From Candidatus Altimarinota bacterium (GTDB lineage: Bacteria > Patescibacteriota > Gracilibacteria > UBA1369 > LOWO2-01-FULL-3), in contig JAOZTS010000041.1 of NCBI GenBank assembly GCA_029939035.1, forward strand, positions 1 through 9,438: 9,438 bases of DNA. Direction: 5' to 3'. Position numbers and translations under genes: made by a program. The notes beneath the pieces are model-generated. The model worked only from the letters and a program-made list of their open reading frames with translations. It made no database searches and was not told where the DNA came from. Each line of letters opens with the position of its first letter. Positions within the stretch are counted from its first letter, which is position 1. Below are positions 1 to 6,480 of this stretch, one piece after another.

Positions 1-34
1 ACTGTGCTGACAAGGAATCTTCTCATGATAACTA

Positions 35-325
35 TGATGAAATCGAAGCGTTTATTGAAGGATTTGTCGTTCTCAGGCTTACCGAACTTGTTTTATCTTC
101 TTTTTCCTTTATCAAAAATACGATTTCGGCTCCTGGAGCGTTTGTCATTAGTTCGTCGATGATGTCTCCAGTTTCGTCTTCGGTACTTTGAGTGTCTTTG
201 AAATCCTGTTGGCTAACTACTGACCAGACGATTTTGTACTTTTCGTCTGTTTGGATCTTTGATAATACTCTTACCCAAAATTATAATTGGGAAAGCTGAT
301 TAGTTTTATAAATATGTTGAATGAT
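35..325 (-). pseudogene. 3' remnant of the DHH phosphoesterase gene (DHHA1-like domain) beyond in-frame stops
   Basis: Reading on past the TAG at 326-328 in the same minus-strand frame gives a protein-like continuation. First come 14 residues containing IIQHIYKTNQLSQL, then a TAA at 281-283, then 82 open codons (280 down to 35) ending at a TAG at 32-34. The 82-codon stretch contains VLSKIQTDEKYKIVWSVVSQ and later VSLRTTNPSINAS. These fit the linker and C-terminal DHHA1 domain of NrnA-like DHH phosphoesterases, where an SLR-type strand leads into a glycine-rich GGGH motif. That final motif is not recognisable here. Stops at two positions plus loss of the GGGH region point to a decaying 3' end rather than a separate gene, since there is no credible start codon for it. 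A cluster of assembly errors is the alternative. Positions 1-34 give only stop-interrupted sequence on this strand. Confidence 0.7.
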
Positions 326-1066
326 CTAATGTTGTAGTTCACCGTATGCAATCAGTTTTGCTGATGATGCAAATGATTTCGGAGTTGTGTTAGCGTTTTG
401 AAAACTTCCTGTGTCAGTGATTATTCCTGTTAACAATAGTGTCGCAACATCTTCATCTATTAAATCTATTCCTTCTTCTTTGCCCATGTCCTCAAAGAGT
501 TGTAACAAAAGCTCTGTGGCAGAAGATGCCATTATGTCTGTGTAATTGATCTTTCCGAAGTGTGTATTTGAAATGTGGTGATCAATATTTATTACAGGTA
601 CTTGGTGGAATAGTTCGATGTTGTTTTCGTATACGCTTCCAAGTTGTGATAATTCTGCTGTGTCTACCGTGATGATAAGGTCATAATCTACCTTTCCTTT
701 GTTGAACGTGATGTTGTCCTCTGTCAGATGACCTTCTTTTGGAGTAACCACAATGTTTATGTCGTCACCATCTTTTGTACTTTTAATATTCTCGATTTTT
801 ACATCTTGGCAATTAATTGAAATTATAAAATCTGTAGAAGAGGAAAGGTTATTCCCTACCATATTTGTGTGTGGCAAAAATTGAAGAAGCTCCGGAATGT
901 CTGCACGTGAGACGATTGTGGCTTCCTTATCAAGTTTTTTGAGCACCAAATAAGTAGCAATAGCACCTCCGATCGAATCTCCATCAGGTGGAGACGACGG
1001 CATAATTAGGATTTTCTTGCTCCTTCTTATTAGATCAATAACTTGTTTTTGCGTAGCTTCTGACAT
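326..1066 (-). CDS. DHH-family phosphoesterase (NrnA/RecJ-like), C-terminally truncated
   Basis: The 246-residue product carries the N-terminal DHH domain of the NrnA/oligoribonuclease-type phosphoesterases, which hydrolyse short oligonucleotides or nucleotide second messengers using metal ions. Visible motifs are PPDGDSIGG (residues 26-34, motif I), VDTAE around D135, the signature DHH at 162-164 within NIDHHISNTHFG, and TGIITDTGSF (213-222). In motif I the usual histidine three residues before the proline of PDGD is a serine (S24). Family members normally run to about 310-340 residues with a C-terminal DHHA1 substrate-binding domain. Here the frame ends at TAG soon after the NTTPKSF motif, and the missing domain is still readable beyond the stop. 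The gene has its own near-consensus promoter and no Shine-Dalgarno sequence. Activity is doubtful without DHHA1. Family assignment is sure; the exact substrate is not. Confidence 0.85.
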   Translation of the reverse strand: MSEATQKQVIDLIRRSKKILIMPSSPPDGDSIGGAIATYLVLKKLDKEATIVSRADIPELLQFLPHTNMVGNNLSSSTDFIISINCQDVKIENIKSTKDGDDINIVVTPKEGHLTEDNITFNKGKVDYDLIITVDTAELSQLGSVYENNIELFHQVPVINIDHHISNTHFGKINYTDIMASSATELLLQLFEDMGKEEGIDLIDEDVATLLLTGIITDTGSFQNANTTPKSFASSAKLIAYGELQH

Positions 1067-1089
1067 TTTTGATTTTATGTAATCTATAT

Positions 1090-1118
1090 ATTTTAAAACA
1101 ATTTGAGGAATATGTCAA
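1090..1118 (-). promoter_or_regulatory. sigma70-type promoter of the DHH phosphoesterase gene
   Basis: On the minus strand TTGACA (1113-1118, perfect -35) is followed by a 17-nt spacer and TAAAAT (1090-1095, five of six -10 positions). Transcription would begin near 1083, giving a leader of roughly 17 nt before the ATG at 1066. The element lies in the 104-nt gap after the SLH gene. I see no terminator hairpin in this gap, so read-through from upstream is also possible. Confidence 0.72.
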
Positions 1119-1170
1119 CCCTCGTAAGTTTAGGAAAGGAGATTATTATATCTTTAGATCTATAAATTTT

Positions 1171-2685
1171 CTAGAGGAAAGGAAGAGTATAATTCATTAT
1201 GCTTCTGTAGATGGATTCAGCTACTTCTTTTCTGGAGATGTTGTCGCTTGGATAGTAGTTGTAGCCATCATCGCTGACGGTGATGTGTTGCTTATCTAGG
1301 AGGTCTCTGTTGTCGGCGAAGATAAAGTATTTGCTGTACCACTTTTCAAAACCTACATCCAAAACTGGTTGTCCATCAAATTCTTCGCCTTCTTCGATAC
1401 CCTCAAACAACACTTCTAAAACAACTTTTATTGATTCTACTCTTGTTATTTCTTGGTTTGGTTTGAACCTTCCGTCGTCATATCCATCCACCCATCCCTG
1501 CTCTTTTGCGTAACAAATGTAAGGAGCGAACCACTGGTCGGTGACGTCAGGGAAGCAGTTTTTGTATTCGTCCGGATCTGGTTCTAGTCGAGAGGCTACA
1601 ACCATCTTGGTGAGCTCCGCTCTGTTTATTTCGTCATCTGGCTTGAATGTCCCGTCAGGGTAACCGGCTATTATTTCTCTTTCGGCCAATTTGTTTATCG
1701 CAGCTCTGTTTGGGTGATCTTCGCTTACATCCGGAAAGGTTGTGAATAATTTTTCAACAATATCCATATCAAAGAATTCAAAGCTTTCTACCATTTCGAC
1801 CACGTACTGATCATAATAATCCATTCTAGGGTAGTTTGTTTCAATGTTTACATCGCTAATTGCAAAGGAGGTCCCATCTTTTTCTATAAATATCTTATTG
1901 AAACTCTTTTTGTCTTCACTGTTGTAGTATGTCCCGATCAAGGCATTATCCATTCCATGGAAAAATGTTTCCTCTACTTCTTCTAGGTCCTCGTTGTATC
2001 CTTCGGCTTCGTCTGGTGCATCTTCGAGGTCTGTTTCTGGATATTTAAATATGCTAAAGATTATTTCTTGGTTATCCGGATCGGTTACAGTTACGCCATC
2101 TGAAAGTGTTTCAACTTCGAGCGCTGAAGGAAAAATGAATGAAAAGGATTCTTCGAGATCGATATATAGATGACAATCGTCTGTGAATTGAAATGAACTG
2201 TAAATTGCATCTACGATTTCGTGGTATTCGCTTGGGATTGGGAAGTCCTCTACGCCTTCTAGCGATCTACCGCTAAGAACTACAACAAGGCTGCCTCTTT
2301 TTATAATAGTTCTTGGGTATTTTTCACCTACACCTGTGTCTAAGTAGATTGCTTCTTTCGCGATGAGGTTGTTTGCTTCTGAAAAGAAGATGTCTTTCGT
2401 TTCTATGAGCTCGGTGTTTTCGTTTATGTAGAATTGGACAATTTGGTCTAGTGTTTCCCCCTCAAATTCCTGCACAATAAAATATGAATCGCCGTATGCT
2501 TTTTCTGGGGCGAAACCTTGCATTTCGTCACCGTATGTTTTGGATTGCCAATCAGTCGGAAAATTTACTGAGAATGAGTGCGAAGTGGAATATCCGTTGT
2601 ACTGATACCAATCCTCTGTGTCTAATGCGTACGCTGTAGCAGTTGAGAGTAACGCTACAATTATAATAGAAATAAGTTTTTTCAT
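1171..2685 (-). CDS. Secreted S-layer homology (SLH) domain protein
   Basis: The 504-residue product is predicted to be exported and anchored to the cell wall. Residues 1-20 form a signal peptide: a MKK start, a hydrophobic core, and a likely AYA cleavage site before LD. Residues 21-310 hold two related segments beginning with FSVNFPTDW (38-46) and FSFIFPSALE (181-190), which resemble the strand pattern of PsbP-like folds. That match is by eye only. The C-terminus carries three SLH modules: about 317-362 (FPDV, then GYPDGTFKPDDEINRAELTK), 378-424 (FPDV, then GYDDGRFKPNQEITRVE), and a divergent third at 440-495 (SDNISRKEVAE). SLH modules bind secondary cell-wall polymers in monoderm bacteria. 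The gene starts 9 nt after the recJ stop without a Shine-Dalgarno sequence and is probably co-transcribed. The role of the N-terminal region is unknown. Confidence 0.88.
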   Translation of the reverse strand: MKKLISIIIVALLSTATAYALDTEDWYQYNGYSTSHSFSVNFPTDWQSKTYGDEMQGFAPEKAYGDSYFIVQEFEGETLDQIVQFYINENTELIETKDIFFSEANNLIAKEAIYLDTGVGEKYPRTIIKRGSLVVVLSGRSLEGVEDFPIPSEYHEIVDAIYSSFQFTDDCHLYIDLEESFSFIFPSALEVETLSDGVTVTDPDNQEIIFSIFKYPETDLEDAPDEAEGYNEDLEEVEETFFHGMDNALIGTYYNSEDKKSFNKIFIEKDGTSFAISDVNIETNYPRMDYYDQYVVEMVESFEFFDMDIVEKLFTTFPDVSEDHPNRAAINKLAEREIIAGYPDGTFKPDDEINRAELTKMVVASRLEPDPDEYKNCFPDVTDQWFAPYICYAKEQGWVDGYDDGRFKPNQEITRVESIKVVLEVLFEGIEEGEEFDGQPVLDVGFEKWYSKYFIFADNRDLLDKQHITVSDDGYNYYPSDNISRKEVAESIYRSIMNYTLPFL

Positions 2686-2694
2686 GGTGCAATT

Positions 2695-4335
2695 TTAGTC
2701 AGAAGTCTTTCTAAAGTCCAGCATCTGGAGTTGCAATTGTGCCTTATTCCTCCATACGTTTTTTTCTAGATGAAATACAACATCGATTTTTCTGTGTTTT
2801 CTCATGTCATCTGCAAACTCCCCCATTCTAAATGCGATTGAGCCCACATCTTTATCATTTATTCGTGTTGAAAATTTGAGATGCTGTTTTTCTTTGCCGA
2901 CTTGTTGGATAAATTGAGGCTCTAGCCCGGTTAACATAAAAACAGGTTGCGAATTTCCTATTCCAAATGGGCTAAGCTCATTTAATTCTTTTATAAAATC
3001 AAAACTGATCTCCTTTGCATCAATTTTACAGTCGATTTCGAGTTTTGGCTTTAGGTCCATGTTTTTGAGCTTTGTTTTTGCCTCTTTTTCCATTGCTCTC
3101 TTAAATTTCGATAAATTTTCCTTTTTTATATTAAATCCTGCCGCTTGGGCATGACCTCCGAAACTTATAAGTAAATCTTTATGCTTTGTAATTGCTTCAA
3201 TTATGTTAAATGAATCCCTACTTCTCGCAGATGCAACCAAAGTGTCCCCAAAGTCCTGCATGATAATAGATGGTCTCATATATTTCTCTGCCATCCTGCC
3301 AGCAATTAGACCAATAATCCCAACATGCCAGTGCGGACTTTCCGCCATTATAATGTACGGGAGGTACTCCGGATTAATCAGTGTTTCTACCTGCTTTTGA
3401 GCTTCAAAAGTCATCTCTTTTCTCTTTGTATTCAGAGCTTCAAGTTCGTTTCCCCATTTGCTTATCTTTTCACTCTCATCTTCTTGAAGTAAAAGGGAAA
3501 GAGCCAGATATGGATTACCTATTCTCCCAGCTGCATTGATTCTCGGAGCAATTCTATAACCAATTGATGAAGAAGACATTTCTTTAATATCTGCAATATC
3601 CATTATCTTTTTCAGTCCAACCAATTTAGTTTTCATCAAATTTCCTAATCCTCTTTTTACGATAAACCAATTTTCTCCCTTCAATGGCCCAAGATCCGCA
3701 ACAGTACCAAGTGCTGCCAAATCAACAAGCGAACTGAATGATTCCCCATCCGGCATCAAAGCTTGAGCCAATTTCAATGCCACTCCTGCGCCGGTCAACC
3801 CCTCAAATGGATACTCAGACTTTGGATCCTTTGGATGCAAAATCGCAATTGCCTTACTTGGGACTCCATTTTCAGGAATTGTGTGGTGATCAGTAACTAT
3901 TGTTTCCATCCCGTTATCTGCTGCTTTCTCTATCTCTTTTTCACATGAAATCCCACAATCTGTAGTAATTAAAAGTTTTACATCTTTTTCCAAAAGTTCA
4001 TCAATAAATTTCTCTGACAATCCATAACCATCATCAACTCTGTGAGGCAATCTATAAGAAACCGTTGCTCCAAGCTGTTTCAAAACATGTACTAAAATCG
4101 CAGTCCCCGTGATTCCATCCACATCATAATCTCCAAATATCACAATTCTCTCCTTTTTCTCAATCGCATCCTTTATCCGAGCCACAGCTTTTTTCATATC
4201 ATTAAAAAGAAAAGGATCGTGCAGAACCTTTTCATCCTTGTCATCCAAAAGCCCCCTATTTTCGAGGATTTTTTCAAAAGTATTTTGAGCTGAGTCACTA
4301 TTTTTTATTATCCACTTCTTTCCCAGAACTGACAT
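2695..4335 (-). CDS. recJ: Single-stranded-DNA-specific exonuclease RecJ
   Basis: RecJ is a 5'-3' single-strand DNA exonuclease acting in recombination, mismatch and base-excision repair. From the ATG at 4335 the protein has 546 residues, close to the E. coli length. Motifs in order (this numbering): GDYDVDGI (68-75), TTDCG (124-128), the DHH signature in TDHH (148-151), PRINAAGR (264-271), HWHVGIIGLIAGR (335-347), and SFGGHAQAAGF (391-401, the DHHA1 GGH motif). A C-terminal OB-like region ends in QLQLQMLDFR. All catalytic-type motifs look intact. An alternative GTG start at 4354-4356 overlaps the mazG stop (GTGA) and adds seven residues. I prefer the ATG because MSVLGKKWIIK matches the usual RecJ N-terminus, but translational coupling makes the GTG possible. 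The gene sits between mazG and the SLH gene. Confidence 0.95.
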   Translation of the reverse strand: MSVLGKKWIIKNSDSAQNTFEKILENRGLLDDKDEKVLHDPFLFNDMKKAVARIKDAIEKKERIVIFGDYDVDGITGTAILVHVLKQLGATVSYRLPHRVDDGYGLSEKFIDELLEKDVKLLITTDCGISCEKEIEKAADNGMETIVTDHHTIPENGVPSKAIAILHPKDPKSEYPFEGLTGAGVALKLAQALMPDGESFSSLVDLAALGTVADLGPLKGENWFIVKRGLGNLMKTKLVGLKKIMDIADIKEMSSSSIGYRIAPRINAAGRIGNPYLALSLLLQEDESEKISKWGNELEALNTKRKEMTFEAQKQVETLINPEYLPYIIMAESPHWHVGIIGLIAGRMAEKYMRPSIIMQDFGDTLVASARSRDSFNIIEAITKHKDLLISFGGHAQAAGFNIKKENLSKFKRAMEKEAKTKLKNMDLKPKLEIDCKIDAKEISFDFIKELNELSPFGIGNSQPVFMLTGLEPQFIQQVGKEKQHLKFSTRINDKDVGSIAFRMGEFADDMRKHRKIDVVFHLEKNVWRNKAQLQLQMLDFRKTSD

Positions 4336-4352
4336 ATTGATTGTTTTTAAGC

Positions 4353-4787
4353 TCACTTCGACTCAAAACTGGCAGAGCCAGATTTTTCGTCTCGTTGCGC
4401 GCTCGCGCCTTGCGCTCGCTCTTTTATTTTATTTTTCTTCCACATTTCTAGGGCTTCTTCTGGCGTTTTTGCCTTATCTTTTCCAAAGACCCATGTATGT
4501 CGAGATTTGATTTTATCATAAATACCCCCAACCACATCATCTAGTTCAAAATATCCCTGCTCCTTCGCAATTTGAGCAATCATGACTATCTGGAAAAGCA
4601 CATCCCCAAGCTCTTCTTTGAGGTTTTCATGATCTCCATTTTCGATAGCCTGTCTGACTTCATCAACCTCTTCATCGACACACTTGAGCATACTTGCAAT
4701 AGTCTGCTTTCTATCCCAGGGACATCCTGTGTCGGAACGGAGTTTTTCTGCGAGATTTTTCAGGTCTTTTAGAGATTTTTTGGGCAT
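4353..4787 (-). CDS. mazG: MazG-family nucleotide pyrophosphohydrolase
   Basis: MazG enzymes hydrolyse NTPs or dNTPs to the monophosphate and pyrophosphate, as house-cleaning or as alarmone modulation. From the ATG at 4787 there are 144 residues, a single MazG domain rather than the tandem pair of E. coli. Motifs: RSDTGCPWDRKQT near the start, a helix with EEVDEVRQAI, the metal-binding EELGDVLFQ, and KSRHTWVFGK, which corresponds to the usual RRHPHVF segment. The conserved domain ends at about MWKKNKIKE. The remaining roughly 23 residues (beginning RAQGASAQRDEKSG) come from an unusually GC-rich stretch. A longer start at 4832 adds 15 residues encoded inside the miaA 3' end. I prefer 4787 because it starts just before the conserved region and leaves a 19-nt overlap with miaA. 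The gene ends in TGA. Confidence 0.9.
   Translation of the reverse strand: MPKKSLKDLKNLAEKLRSDTGCPWDRKQTIASMLKCVDEEVDEVRQAIENGDHENLKEELGDVLFQIVMIAQIAKEQGYFELDDVVGGIYDKIKSRHTWVFGKDKAKTPEEALEMWKKNKIKERAQGASAQRDEKSGSASFESK
4369..4381. repeat. Perfect inverted repeat with A/T flanks at the mazG 3' end
   Basis: CTGGC-AGA-GCCAG forms a five-base-pair stem with a three-base loop. It is flanked by AAAA on one side and ATTTTT on the other, so it could fold on either strand like a weak bidirectional terminator. It lies within the mazG tail coding sequence, just before recJ. A role in tuning mazG-recJ read-through is possible but unproven, and the stem is short. Confidence 0.4.
4391..4421. repeat. GC-rich short-repeat patch encoding the MazG tail
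   Basis: About 74% of these 31 bases are G or C, in otherwise AT-rich surroundings. The octamer GCGCTCGC occurs at 4399-4406 and again at 4412-4419. The patch lies after the end of the conserved MazG domain and encodes a low-complexity Ala/Arg/Gln/Ser tail. It looks like a short repeat that entered or expanded at the gene end. I cannot tell whether copies exist elsewhere in the genome. Confidence 0.5.
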
Positions 4788-5713
4788 GATTCGTTTTTGA
4801 GATAATCTTTCACCTGTGTGGTGTTTAGCCATCTCACATTATCATACCTTTTGAGCCAAGTCATTTGTCTTTTTGCGTATCTTCTAGTGTTTCTTTTTAG
4901 GATTTCCAAGCACTCTGGCAGGCCCATTTCTCCCTTTATATAAGGGATTATTTCCTTCACTCCGAGTGAAGTCATTGATGGAAGTGCTTCGTCATATTCT
5001 TTTTCTACCAATGCTTTTACCTCGTCGAGTAGGCCGGTGTCTTCTTGCTGATCTACCCTTTTATTTATTCTTTCGTAAATTTCTTCTCGTGGCCGTTCTA
5101 TTCCAACCATAAATATGTCGAATTTTGGTTGTGATTTTTTGTCCTCTTTTTTGGAATTCGTAGATTTGTTGATTTCTATTGCTCTTATTACATATCTAAT
5201 GTTGTTTGGGTGAATGCTTGCCGCCGCTTCCGGATCAAGTTTTTTGAGCTTTTCGTGAATGTATTCCGCTCCGTGCTCTTCTGCTTCTTCGTGTAGTTTT
5301 TTTCTGAGTTTTTCGTCTGGTTCTGCTCTTGGAACATCATATCCTTCTGTAATTGCACTTACGTATAACCCAGTTCCTCCTGCCAAAATTGGCACATGTC
5401 CCTTTTCGTAAATCTGATCGATTATTTCGAGAGCCACGTCTGTATATTCCGCTAGAGTAAACGGTTCATCAGGTTTTTTGATCGCCAACATATGATGAGG
5501 AATTCCTTTTTGCTCCTCAGTTCGAATAATGTCAGTGGCGATTGGCATTTCCTGGTAAATCTGTCTGGAATCTGTAGAAATTATCTCCCCATCCACTTCT
5601 CTAGCAATTTTCAACGAAATATCAGTCTTTCCCGCAGCAGTTGCTCCAAGTATGACAATTAATGGGTTTTTTGCTGATTTTATAAAGGATGTTAAGTCCT
5701 TTGTTAGATCCAT
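4769..5713 (-). CDS. miaA: tRNA dimethylallyltransferase MiaA
   Basis: MiaA transfers a dimethylallyl group to N6 of A37 in tRNAs that read codons starting with U, the first step toward ms2i6A. The 314-residue product has the family length. Motifs: a P-loop GATAAGKT (23-30, alanine where proline is common), STDSRQIY (46-53), GIPHHM (70-75), AGGTGLY (111-117), an inserted tRNA-binding helical region around 130-180, TSLGVKEIIPYIKGE (248-262), and RRYAKRQMTW (277-286). The start ATG (5711-5713) lies only six bases from a possible -10 element, so the transcript may be nearly leaderless. It heads the minus-strand group and overlaps mazG by 19 nt, or by 64 nt with the longer mazG start. It is transcribed divergently from rplJ, another translation gene. 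Confidence 0.95.
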   Translation of the reverse strand: MDLTKDLTSFIKSAKNPLIVILGATAAGKTDISLKIAREVDGEIISTDSRQIYQEMPIATDIIRTEEQKGIPHHMLAIKKPDEPFTLAEYTDVALEIIDQIYEKGHVPILAGGTGLYVSAITEGYDVPRAEPDEKLRKKLHEEAEEHGAEYIHEKLKKLDPEAAASIHPNNIRYVIRAIEINKSTNSKKEDKKSQPKFDIFMVGIERPREEIYERINKRVDQQEDTGLLDEVKALVEKEYDEALPSMTSLGVKEIIPYIKGEMGLPECLEILKRNTRRYAKRQMTWLKRYDNVRWLNTTQVKDYLKNESCPKNL

Positions 5714-5719
5714 GAGGAA

Positions 5720-5748
5720 AATCTAGCTACTTTGGGATTTTTTTTCAA
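5720..5748 (-). promoter_or_regulatory. Putative miaA promoter
   Basis: On the minus strand TTGAAA (5743-5748) is separated by 17 nt from TAGATT (5720-5725). The match is five of six at -35 and four of six at -10. Initiation would fall about at the miaA ATG, implying a leaderless or very short-leader mRNA. The weak -10 makes this tentative. Confidence 0.45.
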
Positions 5749-5756
5749 GATTATGT

Positions 5757-5785
5757 TTGACTTTGCGGTATTTCACCTATATAAA
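5757..5785 (+). promoter_or_regulatory. rplJ-rplL promoter
   Basis: TTGACT (5757-5762), a 17-nt spacer and TATAAA (5780-5785) give a strong sigma70-type promoter with five of six matches in each box. Initiation near 5792 would place the L10 leader right at the start of the transcript. Its -35 box lies only 8 nt from the putative miaA -35 box, back to back. Confidence 0.75.
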
Positions 5786-5790
5786 GTTTA

Positions 5791-5920
5791 CGTCATAGAC
5801 AGTAGGCAAGTAAGTAAGTCCTGCCGAGGCGCAATATAGGTTAACCTGATTGGACTTCAGTTGAGATCGGCTCCAATGCGGAAAACCCGTCCCGAATGTC
5901 TGTGACTCGGGATTTTTTTT
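5791..5920 (+). promoter_or_regulatory. Ribosomal protein L10 leader (autoregulatory)
   Basis: The segment contains the hallmark of L10 leaders: AGACAGTAGG (5797-5806) followed by CCTGCCGAGG (5820-5829), which can pair through AGG/CCT to form the kinked element bound by the L10(L12)4 complex. Further structure is an AGGTTAACCT palindrome (5838-5847) and an ATTGGA/TCCAAT stem (5849-5854 with 5872-5877). The leader ends in an intrinsic terminator directly before rplJ. TCGG at 5867-5870 can pair with CCGA at 5892-5895 in the terminator arm, which could form part of an antiterminator. When L10 is in excess, binding would favour termination. The call rests on memory of the family consensus and on position. 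Confidence 0.85.
5890..5920 (+). terminator. Regulatory intrinsic terminator of the L10 leader
   Basis: TCCCGA (5890-5895) pairs with TCGGGA (5907-5912), with an inner GTC/GAC stem around a TGT loop, followed by eight T residues (5913-5920). It lies only 12 nt before the rplJ ATG. It must therefore be conditional, consistent with attenuation by L10(L12)4. Confidence 0.85.
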
Positions 5921-5932
5921 AATCAAACAACT

Positions 5933-6451
5933 ATGCCATTAACTAAAGAACAAAAAACCGGGATACTTGAGAGCATGATAAATGACATGAAAGAGGCTAA
6001 AAGTGTTGTTTTTGCGGACTTTCAAGGTGTAAGCGTAAAAGATTTTCAAGCTTTGAGAGCTCAACTTCGTGAGGCTGGAGTGAAGTTCAAAGTAGCTAAG
6101 AAAACACTGATTCGGCTTGCTGCTAAAGATCAAGGTTTCGAGGAAATTCCAGCGGAAGTGTTGGAAGGACCTGTTGGAGCTGCATTTAGCATGGAAGATG
6201 AGATTATAGCTGCTAAAATACTTCACGATTTTGGAAAGAAAAATGAAAACTTGAAGCTAAGAGGAGCTATATTTGAAGGAAGAATTCTTTCTATCGCTGA
6301 AACTAAACAATTAGCTCTGATTCCAGGTAAAGATGAGCTTATCGGTAAATTTATTTACCTTATCAAGTCACCGATTAGCGGGTTCCACGGAGTACTTAAC
6401 AATACTCTTGCTGGATTCGTTCGAGCGCTTGATGCTATTTCAAAAAAATAA
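5933..6451 (+). CDS. rplJ: 50S ribosomal protein L10
   Basis: L10 (uL10) anchors the L7/L12 dimers on the GTPase-associated centre of the large subunit. It also represses its own operon by binding the leader RNA. The product has 172 residues, the usual length. The N-terminal RNA-binding region shows VVFADFQGVSVKDFQALR (about 25-42) and FKVAKKTLIRLA (about 52-63). The middle has LEGPVGAAFS, and the C-terminal helix that carries L12 dimers follows about residue 135 (NNTLAGFVRALDAISKK). There is no Shine-Dalgarno sequence: the T-run of the leader terminator and an A-rich stretch precede the ATG. The next gene, rplL, begins 29 nt after the stop. The rplK-rplA pair usually found upstream is absent, replaced by divergent miaA. 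Confidence 0.97.
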   Translation: MPLTKEQKTGILESMINDMKEAKSVVFADFQGVSVKDFQALRAQLREAGVKFKVAKKTLIRLAAKDQGFEEIPAEVLEGPVGAAFSMEDEIIAAKILHDFGKKNENLKLRGAIFEGRILSIAETKQLALIPGKDELIGKFIYLIKSPISGFHGVLNNTLAGFVRALDAISKK

Positions 6452-6480
6452 TAATTTATTAATAACTAACCCTTACTATT

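Noticed and set aside
281..328. Programmed stop read-through of the DHH gene
   Set aside because: Two different stops (TAG, TAA) and loss of the terminal motif fit decay better; TAG and TAA end other genes here.
1069..1299. Plus-strand open frame of 76 codons
   Set aside because: It overlaps the SLH gene 3' end and the DHH promoter on the opposite strand, and its translation shows no protein-like pattern.
4788..4832. Upstream ATG for mazG adding 15 residues
   Set aside because: The added residues are encoded within the miaA 3' end and precede the conserved N-terminus. It remains possible but is less likely than 4787.
5838..5847. AGGTTAACCT palindrome as an operator
   Set aside because: It lies within the L10 leader RNA downstream of the promoter, so RNA structure explains it better than a repressor site.
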